DNA of 64,000 nt from Treponema sp. (GTDB lineage Bacteria > Spirochaetota > Spirochaetia > Treponematales > Treponemataceae): the NCBI GenBank assembly GCA_016294105.1, contig JAEDCN010000005.1:1-64000 (forward strand), in the 5' to 3' direction. How positions within the stretch are numbered: the stretch's first letter is position 1; each line of letters begins with the position of its first letter. Both the position numbers and the translations under genes were made by a program. The notes beneath the pieces were generated by a model. The model was not told where the DNA came from and ran no database searches. It saw only the letters and a list, made by a program, of their open reading frames with translations. Of the stretch, positions 6,253-13,145 are shown piece after piece.

Positions 6253-6337
6253 AAAGCGATACCTGACACACATTCCCACAATCCTACGTTTTTTTTGAGC
6301 TCTCCATCATGGCAAGACCGTCTTTAGGACGGACTTG
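6253..6337. repeat. R3: truncated copy of the R repeat
   Basis: Contains the left half (AAAGCGATACCTGACAC to the CCGTC/GACGG hairpin) and then stops; the right palindrome is missing. It directly precedes the HigBA operator. Confidence 0.8.
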
Positions 6338-6345
6338 AAATAATA

Positions 6346-6386
6346 ACTTAAAAGTACTTGATGGCTCAATAACTTTTAAGTATAAT
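6346..6386. promoter_or_regulatory. HigBA promoter and palindromic operator
   Basis: ACTTAAAAGT (6346-6355) and ACTTTTAAGT (6372-6381) form a perfect 10-bp inverted repeat. TTGATG, 17 nt and TATAAT (6381-6386) form the promoter and the operator brackets the -35, as expected for autorepression by HigA. Confidence 0.75.
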
Positions 6387-6409
6387 ATTGTTAGAAAGGA
6401 AATCCAACT

Positions 6410-6772
6410 TTGCACAAAATATATTTTTACAGAGATAAGAATGGCAAGGAGCCGGTAGCGGAATACATAGCGGAGTTGGCTCAGAAAAAAGACAAGGACA
6501 GTCGCATAAAACTGAACAAGATAAGAGACTACATAAAGGTTTTGAGTGAATATGGAACACAGGTGGGAGAACCTTACATTAAACATCTTGATGGTGAGAT
6601 ATGGGAGCTTCGACCGCTCCGAGATAGAATACTTTTTGTAGGCTGGATACAGGGAAGCTATGTGTTATTACACCAGTTTGTGAAAAAAACACAAAAGACA
6701 CCTGCAAGGGAAATTGAAAGGGCAAGGCGAGAACTTGCAGACTTGGTAGAAAGGAACGTGCAGTATGAGTGA
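6410..6772 (+). CDS. higB: HigB/RelE-family mRNA interferase toxin
   Basis: 120 aa of the phage-derived Gp49-like/HigB family: [18 protein letters not shown] at the N-terminus, then [25 protein letters not shown] and [14 protein letters not shown], which carry the basic catalytic residues of these ribosome-dependent RNases. Starts at TTG 6410 with AAAGGA upstream. The toxin precedes the antitoxin, the usual order in hig operons, and overlaps it by 8 bp. Flanked by R3 and R4, it is one unit of the cassette array. Confidence 0.88.
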   Translation: MHKIYFYRDKNGKEPVAEYIAELAQKKDKDSRIKLNKIRDYIKVLSEYGTQVGEPYIKHLDGEIWELRPLRDRILFVGWIQGSYVLLHQFVKKTQKTPAREIERARRELADLVERNVQYE

Positions 6773-7064
6773 CGCTATTGGAAAAGATGCTTTAGTATTT
6801 TTGGACAGTTTTTTAACCACAGAGGAAATAGCTGAGAGCAATCTGAGAGTTGCTCTTATTGGAGAGTTAATTAAAGCTAGACAGGAAAAGGGATTGAGTC
6901 AAAAGAAACTTGAAGAACTAAGCGGAGTAAAACAACCAATTATAGCCAGAATGGAAAAGGGGCTGACAAATCCTCAGCTTGATACAATCCTAAAGATTTT
7001 GGCTCCATTGGGAAAAACACTTGCAGTAGTTCCGTTGGATAAGAATCTGTCAACACAATTTTAG
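6765..7064 (+). CDS. higA: HigA-type HTH antitoxin
   Basis: 99 aa. Residues 28-85 form an Xre [22 protein letters not shown] then [14 protein letters not shown] and the [19 protein letters not shown] tail typical of HigA. It binds HigB and represses the operon, most likely through the 10-bp inverted repeat at 6346-6381. ATG overlaps the end of higB by 8 bp, so translation is probably coupled. Confidence 0.88.
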   Translation: MSDAIGKDALVFLDSFLTTEEIAESNLRVALIGELIKARQEKGLSQKKLEELSGVKQPIIARMEKGLTNPQLDTILKILAPLGKTLAVVPLDKNLSTQF

Positions 7065-7074
7065 ACAATTTAGA

Positions 7075-7250
7075 AAAGCGATACCTGACGCACATTCCCA
7101 CAATCCTACGGGTGTTTGGGACACCCTCCGTCATGTGGAAATATGGACAGCTATCAGAAATGAGCGCCACGTGGCGCTAATTAGGAAAGTACCATAATGG
7201 ATTCATCTACAAATCTTAAATTAGTTCGATTGTGATTTCGTTTGACCTTT
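7075..7250. repeat. R4: structured intercassette repeat, short core
   Basis: Left end, GGGTG/CACCC hairpin and the right palindrome (7163-7178) are present; the middle hairpins are deleted. The tail to about 7250 matches R2. Confidence 0.88.
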
Positions 7251-7277
7251 GTAGAGATTATGTGCTAAAATAAAAAA

Positions 7278-7363
7278 CGGAAATGCCCAGTTCATTTGGT
7301 CGTCTCCACAGCAAGTTTAAGAGCCGCCGTTGAGTCTGCAAACTTGGGCGGCTTTATTTTTTA
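7278..7363 (+). ncRNA. Putative antitoxin RNA convergent with the 33-aa peptide
   Basis: TTGACC (7242-7247), 18 nt and TAAAAT (7266-7271), with a terminator AGCCGCC/GGGCGGCT near 7322-7353 plus T run. Leader GGAAATGCCCAGTTCATTTGG is close to that of the RNA at 5964, so the two RNAs are homologous. Confidence 0.55.
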
Positions 7364-7462
7364 CTCTTTATCTTTACCTTTAAGGTAGGAAAGAGCTACG
7401 AAAACAGTATTTATCATGGTGGCAATACAAGTCACCAATCCAATGACAAAATCAGCTGTCAT
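7361..7462 (-). CDS. 33-aa hydrophobic peptide, candidate type I toxin
   Basis: One predicted membrane helix (FVIGLVTCIATMINTVFVAL) followed by a basic tail SYLKGKDKE. ATG at 7460-7462 has AAGGAGG at 7 nt. The SYLK motif near the C-terminus is shared with the 26-aa peptide at 6057, and both oppose homologous RNAs, so they are probably two divergent members of one type I toxin family. Confidence 0.6.
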   Translation of the reverse strand: MTADFVIGLVTCIATMINTVFVALSYLKGKDKE

Positions 7463-7573
7463 TCGCAAGCCTCCTTCAATCTAGTAATCCAACTTTCGTT
7501 GGTAGAGTTCGGGAGACGCCGCCTGAAACTTAGGCATTTCCAATTAAATCCTAACAAATAATTTCATTTTTGA

Positions 7574-7734
7574 AAAGCGATACCTGACACACATTACCAC
7601 AGCCTTACGGGTGTTTTGGGCACCCTCCAGACTGGCAAGACTGTCTTTAGGACAGCCTTGCAACAAAGGCATCTTTGATGCCTTTGTCAGGATATGTGGA
7701 CAGCTATCAGAAATGAGCGCCACGTGGCGCTAAT
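7574..7734. repeat. R5: full-length structured intercassette repeat
   Basis: Core almost identical to R2 including all internal hairpins and the AGCGCCACGTGGCGCT palindrome; the R2-type tail is absent and the attachment region follows directly. Confidence 0.9.
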
Positions 7735-7755
7735 AACATGAATAATAACAAACTA

Positions 7756-7831
7756 ATCAAAACCTATCAAATCTTGACAAAATATCTTCTATATATTATT
7801 TATATATCAAAGTGTGTCAAAGAGTATCAAA
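7756..7831. promoter_or_regulatory. Phased direct repeats, candidate integrase arm-type sites
   Basis: ATCAAA, ATCAAA, GACAAA at 7756, 7766, 7776 and ATCAAA, GTCAAA, ATCAAA at 7806, 7816, 7826: two triplets with exact 10-bp spacing next to the tRNA-derived attachment site. Confidence 0.55.
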
Positions 7832-7844
7832 TATCGCTTTTCGA

Positions 7845-7887
7845 CCTCCTAAGCAGCAGGTCGGACGTTCGATTCGTCTATGGGCCG
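7845..7887 (+). other. Attachment site: 3' half of a tRNA-Arg(CCU) gene
   Basis: The sequence from anticodon CCT to the discriminator is intact: GCAGC anticodon 3' stem, T arm GGACG TTCGATT CGTCT, acceptor ATGGGCC and G. The 5' side does not pair (TCGAC opposite GCAGC), so no whole tRNA is present. Compare the complete tRNA-Arg at 39394. A native-looking terminator follows at 7888-7927. This is the signature of the distal att site of an element inserted in a tRNA gene. Confidence 0.7.
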
Positions 7888-7927
7888 TATAAAAAAAACG
7901 AAAGCCTTGTGGTTTTCGTTTTTTTTG
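7888..7927. terminator. Terminator after the tRNA-Arg remnant
   Basis: AAACGAAAG and its complement CTTT/GGTTTTCGTTT around a short loop, flanked by A and T runs; active in either direction. Confidence 0.7.
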
Positions 7928-8004
7928 TTTGCTAGTACCCACTCAACGGATCGTTGATTGTATTATATGGCTAGTCTGTTTATACTGGTTCCCGGAGGTA
8001 AGGT

Positions 8005-8589
8005 ATGGATTGCCAGAAGGTGGGAAGCTTGATTCGGCGGCTTCGGCTTGAAGGGGAGTTAACTCAACTGCAATTAGGGGAACTGCTGGGAGTAAGCGAC
8101 AAGGCTGTTTCAAAATGGGAGCGGGGGCTGGGCTGTCCTGACCTTTCCTTGATTTCAAAATTGGCGGGAATCTTCCACGTGGATACTGAAAGTCTCCTTG
8201 CTGGAGAATTGAATCAAAATTTATTGCTGGGAGTAAATATGAAAAAACTTATTTTTTACGTCTGCCCTGAGTGTGGAAATATTGTTACTGCTATGGCTAC
8301 CACCTCAGTTACCTGTTGTGGACAAAAACTTCAGGAAATGGAGGCAATAAAGGCCAGCCCAGAAGAAAACTTACAGGTGGACCTCATAGAAAATGAGTTC
8401 TTCATTTCATCAACCCACGAGATGACAAAGCAGCATTACATTTCCTTTGTTGCTTTGGTAACTGGCGATACCCTCATGGTAAAAAAATTGTATCCAGAAT
8501 GGAACTTACAAGCCCGCATTCCCCAGTTTGGCCACGGTAAGCTTGTGTGGTATTGTACTAACCATGGTCTGTTTTACCAGCTGATATAA
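8005..8589 (+). CDS. HTH regulator fused to a desulfoferrodoxin-like metal domain
   Basis: 194 aa. Residues 5-65 form an Xre HTH (LIRRLRLEGELTQLQLGELL, then VSDKAVSKWERG). Residues 77-100 contain a rubredoxin-like YVCPECGNIV and a CC pair, and the C-terminal half has HYISFVALVTGD and WYCTNHGLFYQ, resembling the superoxide-reductase fold. GGAGG precedes the ATG by 7-8 nt. Such fusions are common in gut Firmicutes and spirochaetes and are thought to sense metal or redox state. It is the first gene past the element boundary. Confidence 0.8.
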   Translation: MDCQKVGSLIRRLRLEGELTQLQLGELLGVSDKAVSKWERGLGCPDLSLISKLAGIFHVDTESLLAGELNQNLLLGVNMKKLIFYVCPECGNIVTAMATTSVTCCGQKLQEMEAIKASPEENLQVDLIENEFFISSTHEMTKQHYISFVALVTGDTLMVKKLYPEWNLQARIPQFGHGKLVWYCTNHGLFYQLI

Positions 8590-8606
8590 TCTTGTGTGAT
8601 TTATTC

Positions 8607-8626
8607 CAGATAGAGTATACTATCTG
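8607..8626. promoter_or_regulatory. Palindrome over the -10 box of the GH43 gene
   Basis: CAGATA and TATCTG flank GAGTATAC, placing a TATACT -10 inside a dyad 20 bp before the ribosome site of the next gene; a plausible operator. Confidence 0.45.
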
Positions 8627-8644
8627 TGAATAAGGAGACTGGTT

Positions 8645-9406
8645 ATGCTAAAAAATGGAGAACTGTGGCTAGACGATGAGGGGAATCCCATTCAATGTCA
8701 TGGTGGAGCAATCATCAGACACGGACAGAAATGGTACTGGTATGGAGAGCACAAGGGAGCTCCAAATTGCTTAGGAAAGCAGCGGGTGGATTTTATCGGA
8801 ATATCCTGCTACAGTTCAGAAAATCTCTCCAGCTGGCATTATGAAGGTCTTGTATTGCAGGCGGTGAAATCTAATTCTGATCATGTTTTAAATCCAAACA
8901 ACGTGGTTGAGCGGCCAAAGGTAATCTATAACAAAAAAACAGGTCAATTTGTACTGTGGATGCACGTGGATACTCCAAACTATGTATATGGTGGAGTTGG
9001 TGTGGCAGTGTCTTCATCGCCCACAGGCCCCTTTGAGTTTTTATATTCTACCCAGCCAAATAAGCAGGATAGCAGGGATATGACACTCTTTGTTGATCAA
9101 GATGATACAGCCTACCTTGTTCATAGCAGTAATTGGAATAAAACTATGAATATTTCCAGATTAACAGATGATTATTTAAAGACCGATGGATTTTTTGTGT
9201 CGATTCTAGTTGATCAGGAACGCGAGGCTCCTGCCTTATTTTATAAAGACAACAGGTACTACATGATCACTTCTGGATGTACTGGCTGGGATTATAACAG
9301 CGCATTATATGCTGAGTCTCCCTATCTCATGGGAAAATGGAAGCTTATCGATAACCCCTGCGAAGGAGAAGGCTACCGCGATACCTTTTACAATACAGAA
9401 CAGTAG
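8645..9406 (+). CDS. Glycoside hydrolase family 43-like enzyme, C-terminally truncated
   Basis: 253 aa, beta-propeller type: GAIIRHGQKWYWYGEHKG, VERPKVIYNKKTGQFVLWMH and DMTLFVDQDDTAYLVHSS are the recurring blade motifs of the GH43 subfamilies that act on arabinan/xylan-type side chains. GGAG precedes the ATG. No signal peptide. Family members usually run past 300 aa; here a TAG follows the fourth-blade motif GYRDTFY, and the bases after it do not restore the frame. The enzyme is probably truncated and possibly inactive. Confidence 0.7.
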   Translation: MLKNGELWLDDEGNPIQCHGGAIIRHGQKWYWYGEHKGAPNCLGKQRVDFIGISCYSSENLSSWHYEGLVLQAVKSNSDHVLNPNNVVERPKVIYNKKTGQFVLWMHVDTPNYVYGGVGVAVSSSPTGPFEFLYSTQPNKQDSRDMTLFVDQDDTAYLVHSSNWNKTMNISRLTDDYLKTDGFFVSILVDQEREAPALFYKDNRYYMITSGCTGWDYNSALYAESPYLMGKWKLIDNPCEGEGYRDTFYNTEQ

Positions 9407-9527
9407 ATTGACGGTAAAATGGTGTGAAACACCACAGTTTCTCTGATTTAGGGCTGTTTTTCTGCTGCTGCAATTTGCAAACATTATTTTATTGGCATTT
9501 TTACTCTAAATAAAGTATAATTATACG

Positions 9528-10193
9528 ATGAAAAAGTCTATTTCAGGCTCTGTTATATCATTTTTTTTGATTCTTCTCTTTTTTGCTTGTTCAAACTCCC
9601 AGAATTCTGGGGAGGGTTCTTCCAATGTAGGTATGGAGTATGACAATACCTTGAAAATGCAGTTTCAAGGAAGATTTGACAGTATTGCTTGGACAAGAGA
9701 ATTGGAGCCAAATTTACTTGCAGACAGGAAGAATTCTGATGCAAGTCTTTTTTCCAGCAGAGCCTTGAACACTGTGGCAGCAGCTTCTAGTATTTCAGTT
9801 CCAGAGGAAAATGCCATCTATCCAGCTATAACTGGTTTTGGAACCATAGACATTCGAGGGATTCCAGCTACCCTTACATCCATGATTACTGATTTTTGCA
9901 ATAAGCTTTTAAATAGAACTGATAGCGTAAATGATGAAATATATTCCCAGCTGGCATCTTTTGTGGTTCCTGGCCGTGGATACATGGTCAGTGTCTATTT
10001 ACAAGATACAGAAGCCTATCCTGTAGCCAGTGAATTCTATCTTGGCAAGCCCTTTGTTGACCAAGAAAAATATGAGGTGCCGGTACTTTTTGTTTCGTCA
10101 CAAGGAAGTTGGATTGTTGTGTTGTATGCCGCCTTGCAGAATGAAACATGGAAGATAGAGCAGATTCGTTATGGAGATTTTGTCTATGAATGA
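9528..10193 (+). CDS. Spirochaetal lipoprotein of unknown function
   Basis: 221 aa. A signal peptide ends in LLFFACS, a spirochaete-type lipobox with the modified cysteine at residue 21. The mature part is strand-rich with no recognised domain. A full promoter (TTGGCA 9492-9497, 18 nt, TATAAT 9516-9521) ends 6 nt before ATG and there is no Shine-Dalgarno sequence, so the mRNA is probably leaderless. The next gene overlaps it by 8 bp, so the two are co-expressed. Confidence 0.7.
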   Translation: MKKSISGSVISFFLILLFFACSNSQNSGEGSSNVGMEYDNTLKMQFQGRFDSIAWTRELEPNLLADRKNSDASLFSSRALNTVAAASSISVPEENAIYPAITGFGTIDIRGIPATLTSMITDFCNKLLNRTDSVNDEIYSQLASFVVPGRGYMVSVYLQDTEAYPVASEFYLGKPFVDQEKYEVPVLFVSSQGSWIVVLYAALQNETWKIEQIRYGDFVYE

Positions 10194-11328
10194 TGTATTG
10201 TCAGGAATTGAACGGGATTTAGTGGTATCCTATTTATGCGATTGCAATGTGCCCTTTACTCTCATACCGAATCAAAGTACCGATAGAATCTTTTCCTTTA
10301 CCACTGGTCAGGGAGGAGTGCGAATCCTGCCAGAAGGAATCATCCTGTTTACCGATTCTTCAGTCTTACCCCAGGATTTAATCGGCCAGCAGGTACACCT
10401 ACGATTTTATTTTAAAAAATTGGGACTTTCCTTTTCCAGCCTTGTTTCCTGTACAAAGTCTGGTGCCATTGCTTTGGTGGTTCCTAGGGAAATCCTTCGC
10501 ATTGCAGACACGGAGGAAAATGCTGGAACAGGCTTTTCCTGCAATGTGTTTTTAGGTGAGGCCTTTAGTGGCCAGCGGCTCAGCTGTTCCCTGCGGGAAG
10601 GTTACCCCTTGTTTATGCCCTGGGTGTGGCGATTGCTGCCAGAAAATCCTGACAGTCAGCTTACGGGGCGATTGCGAGGGATCTGTGGTGCAGTTCCTGT
10701 TGAAATTCCTTCCATGATTCAAGAGAAAATGCTTTCTACTGGCAAGGCCCTTTTTGTTACCGCTGGCTGGGTGCAACCTGGCATGGTGTTGCCCTTTGAT
10801 GGTTGCATTACCTCCCGAGATGTGGTAGGGGAGTTGGAGCTGCTGGATGGACTTGCACAGCTAAAAAGCGGCTTTTACTTTGCTTGTGGTCGCCCTGAGG
10901 AGGATGGAAAAAATCATGACAATCAGGTGCAGGTATTTTGTGTTGAAGGGGCTGCTTCCTCAGATGATTTGCTGAAGCTTCTCCCCTTGCTGCCAGTGTG
11001 CCGCTATCTTTCGGAATCAAAAGAAAATACTCCGCCTCCAGCCTTGCTGGATAGAATGCAGCCCTTGGAGCTTTTATACCTTAGCAGTACAGACATTGTA
11101 TTTGCTACTTGGGGAGGAAATTTCCCTCTGCAACAGGAGGTAGGATATTCTCTTTTGCTGCAAATTCCTTTAAAAACCCTACGCCGCTCCATTACGGTGG
11201 ATTGTACTGTAGCCTCCATTTTTGAAAGTGGCGATGGTAGAACCTGTGCCCTGTGCCGACTAGAAAATCTTAAGACAGAGGATCAACGATTCCTCTTTGA
11301 GTCATTGAACAATAGCCGTTATCTATAA
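10186..11328 (+). CDS. PilZ-like/unknown protein co-transcribed with lipoprotein
   Basis: 380 aa, all soluble, mostly short beta strands. The C-terminal 60 residues (LLLQIPLKTLRRSITVDCTVASI... to ...EDQRFLFESLN) have the strand-helix layout of a PilZ domain end, but a clear RxxxR/DxSxxG signature is not seen, so c-di-GMP binding is doubtful. ATG 10186 is chosen because GGAG lies 9 nt upstream; an in-frame ATG at 10171 has no ribosome site. Confidence 0.5.
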   Translation: MNDVLSGIERDLVVSYLCDCNVPFTLIPNQSTDRIFSFTTGQGGVRILPEGIILFTDSSVLPQDLIGQQVHLRFYFKKLGLSFSSLVSCTKSGAIALVVPREILRIADTEENAGTGFSCNVFLGEAFSGQRLSCSLREGYPLFMPWVWRLLPENPDSQLTGRLRGICGAVPVEIPSMIQEKMLSTGKALFVTAGWVQPGMVLPFDGCITSRDVVGELELLDGLAQLKSGFYFACGRPEEDGKNHDNQVQVFCVEGAASSDDLLKLLPLLPVCRYLSESKENTPPPALLDRMQPLELLYLSSTDIVFATWGGNFPLQQEVGYSLLLQIPLKTLRRSITVDCTVASIFESGDGRTCALCRLENLKTEDQRFLFESLNNSRYL

Positions 11329-11430
11329 AAAATATTTGTACTAATTTTATTTTTAAAAAATAAAAAAAAAGTTAGCAAATGCTAAGAATTTTAGGGTTTT
11401 TTCCTTGATTTCTGTTTGTATATTTATTAT

Positions 11431-11465
11431 ATTAAGAATATCAAAATGATTTGATTTTTCTTAAT
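11431..11465. promoter_or_regulatory. Nested dyad upstream of superoxide reductase
   Basis: ATTAAGAA...TTCTTAAT (11431-11438, 11458-11465) encloses ATCAAA...TTTGAT on nearly the same centre, 29 bp before the start codon. It looks like an operator; a PerR-like or redox regulator is a guess. Confidence 0.45.
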
Positions 11466-11493
11466 CACATTTTTTATATGGAGGTTTTTTATT

Positions 11494-11871
11494 ATGTGTG
11501 AGAATACAAAGTTCCTTTCTTGTGGTGACTGCAAGTCAGTTCTGATTCGTCTTCCTGGAGATTTCCCCGGAGCTCCCGAAGGACTTAAGGCTCTTGAAGC
11601 TGGTGTAACTGATGCTGCAAAGGAAAAGCACATTCCTGTAGCAAAGGTTGAAGGAAACAAGGTTACTGTTGTAGTAGGTAGCGTTGAGCATCCCCAGACT
11701 GAGGAGCACCACATTAGCTTCATCCTGTTGGAAACCAACATGGGAATCCAGAGTCGCACCTTGGCTCACAACGGAAAGCCTGAGGCTACATTCTTGTTGC
11801 AGGATGGCGAGAAGGCTATCGCTGTATACGAGATGTGCAATCTCCACGGATTGTGGAAGGTTGAACTCTAA
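11494..11871 (+). CDS. Superoxide reductase, neelaredoxin/class III type
   Basis: 125 aa. The iron site is complete: EKHIP (Glu and first His), EHHISF (two further His after VEHP) and CNLHG (Cys and His ligands). The N-terminal segment keeps only part of the rubredoxin-like cysteines (CGDC), as in the Treponema pallidum enzyme. It reduces superoxide to peroxide in the cytoplasm without making oxygen, the main superoxide defence of anaerobic spirochaetes. GGAGG precedes the ATG by 10 nt. Monocistronic, ending in a strong terminator. Confidence 0.93.
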   Translation: MCENTKFLSCGDCKSVLIRLPGDFPGAPEGLKALEAGVTDAAKEKHIPVAKVEGNKVTVVVGSVEHPQTEEHHISFILLETNMGIQSRTLAHNGKPEATFLLQDGEKAIAVYEMCNLHGLWKVEL

Positions 11872-11927
11872 TCAGCTTGCTTTTCATGCTAAAATTTAGG
11901 CTAACTCGATTTAGTTGGTCTAAAAGC

Positions 11928-11979
11928 AAAAAACCTGAGAAATCTTTCTGTAAAAGGAACGGTTATCTCAGGTTTTTTC
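11928..11979 (+). terminator. Terminator of superoxide reductase gene
   Basis: AAACCTGAGA/TCTCAGGTTT stem followed by a T run. Confidence 0.8.
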
Positions 11980-12059
11980 ATTTTAAACCCACACTTGGGT
12001 TGGGTAGTAGTGCTTGAATTGATAGTGGACTGTCTTGAAATTCAGACAGCCTGTTGGTT

Positions 12060-13130
12060 TTAATCCTTGTGTTCTGCTGGGGGCTTTGAGCCCATGAAGA
12101 TAGACAGGGGCTGCAAAAAGCTGATGTTTTCACAGACGATTTTCAGAATTACCATCATGGGGACAGCAAGAATCATACCTAAAAAGCCCCACAACCAGCC
12201 CCACACAGACAGAGAAACAATGATGATAAAGGGAGAAAGTCCCAAGTTGCGGCCCTGTACCTTTGGTTCCACAAAATTACCCAGAATCATATTTACTGCC
12301 AGCATTACAAAGCCTACCCAAATAACTGGTGCTGGTTTTGGCCAGAATTGAACTAGGGCAAAGAAAGTGGTCAAAATTCCAGATATGATGGATCCAAAGT
12401 TAGGAATAAAGTTCAGTACAAAGGCAAGAAAGCCCCAAATGATGGGAAAGTCCAGATTAACCACCCAAGTACCAAGGAATACGAAGATTCCAGTTAAAAG
12501 GGAGATAAAGAACTTTACGGAAATGTACTTTGCTACCTGCTGAATAATGTCCCGCATAATGAGGGTAATTCGTCCTGGAGTTTTTCCATCCAAAGCTGCA
12601 ATGGCCTTTGCCTTGAACAAGCCCATTTCCATCAAAAGGAAGATGAGAAAAAGGCTTACTACGGTGAGATTTCGTGCAAAGGTAATGAGATTGTTGGAAA
12701 AACTTAAGGCCATGCTTTGAATGGCATTCCGTACTCCTAGCTGGTTCCAAAGATTATTGAATAGGCTCAAATCACTATCGTAGGGTAGATTGAAAATTTC
12801 GGCTACCGCTACGTAGATGGTGAGGAATCGTTCCTCATATTTTGGATACAGGGTTAGGATTGCCTTGGAGCTTGAAATCAACAATGTAACAATGAAAAAA
12901 ATCAGTACAAAGAGTATCAAGAATACAATGACAATGCCTAATATGGTAGGAATGTGAAATTTTGTGTGTAAGGTGTTGATGACAGGCTGGAAAACAAGCC
13001 CAAGAAATACCGCCACAGTAATGGGCAAAACCACCTCTGCGGTAAGTTTTAGCACTGTTCCCACTGCAATGATTCCCATGCACAGGAGCAGATAAAATAT
13101 TCCCTTGGTGTAGTTCACTTTGTCGCTCAT
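12060..13130 (-). CDS. AI-2E/PerM-family permease
   Basis: 356 aa with about eight membrane segments: the paired helices near residues 10-45, a long amphipathic central region, and the signature PIIWGFLAFVLNFIPNFGSIISG followed by GNFVEPKVQGRNLGLSPFII, which is highly characteristic of this family. Members export autoinducer-2 or exchange sodium and protons; the substrate cannot be told from sequence. It lies directly downstream of serS on the same strand (15-bp gap), but it is not functionally linked. Confidence 0.85.
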   Translation of the reverse strand: MSDKVNYTKGIFYLLLCMGIIAVGTVLKLTAEVVLPITVAVFLGLVFQPVINTLHTKFHIPTILGIVIVFLILFVLIFFIVTLLISSSKAILTLYPKYEERFLTIYVAVAEIFNLPYDSDLSLFNNLWNQLGVRNAIQSMALSFSNNLITFARNLTVVSLFLIFLLMEMGLFKAKAIAALDGKTPGRITLIMRDIIQQVAKYISVKFFISLLTGIFVFLGTWVVNLDFPIIWGFLAFVLNFIPNFGSIISGILTTFFALVQFWPKPAPVIWVGFVMLAVNMILGNFVEPKVQGRNLGLSPFIIIVSLSVWGWLWGFLGMILAVPMMVILKIVCENISFLQPLSIFMGSKPPAEHKD

Positions 13131-13145
13131 TTTCCAGCTCCTAAT

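Noticed and set aside
3824..7734. R repeats as classical integron attC sites
   Set aside because: No RYYYAAC / GTTRRRY core pair is found at the ends of the repeats, and no integron integrase is in the window; only the folded, cassette-separating character is shared.
7738..7935. 65-aa ORF across the attachment region
   Set aside because: It runs through the phased repeats, tRNA remnant and terminator and has no ribosome site.
10186..11328. Confident PilZ assignment for the 380-aa protein
   Set aside because: The C-terminal layout is suggestive but the RxxxR and DxSxxG residues are missing, so c-di-GMP binding is not claimed.
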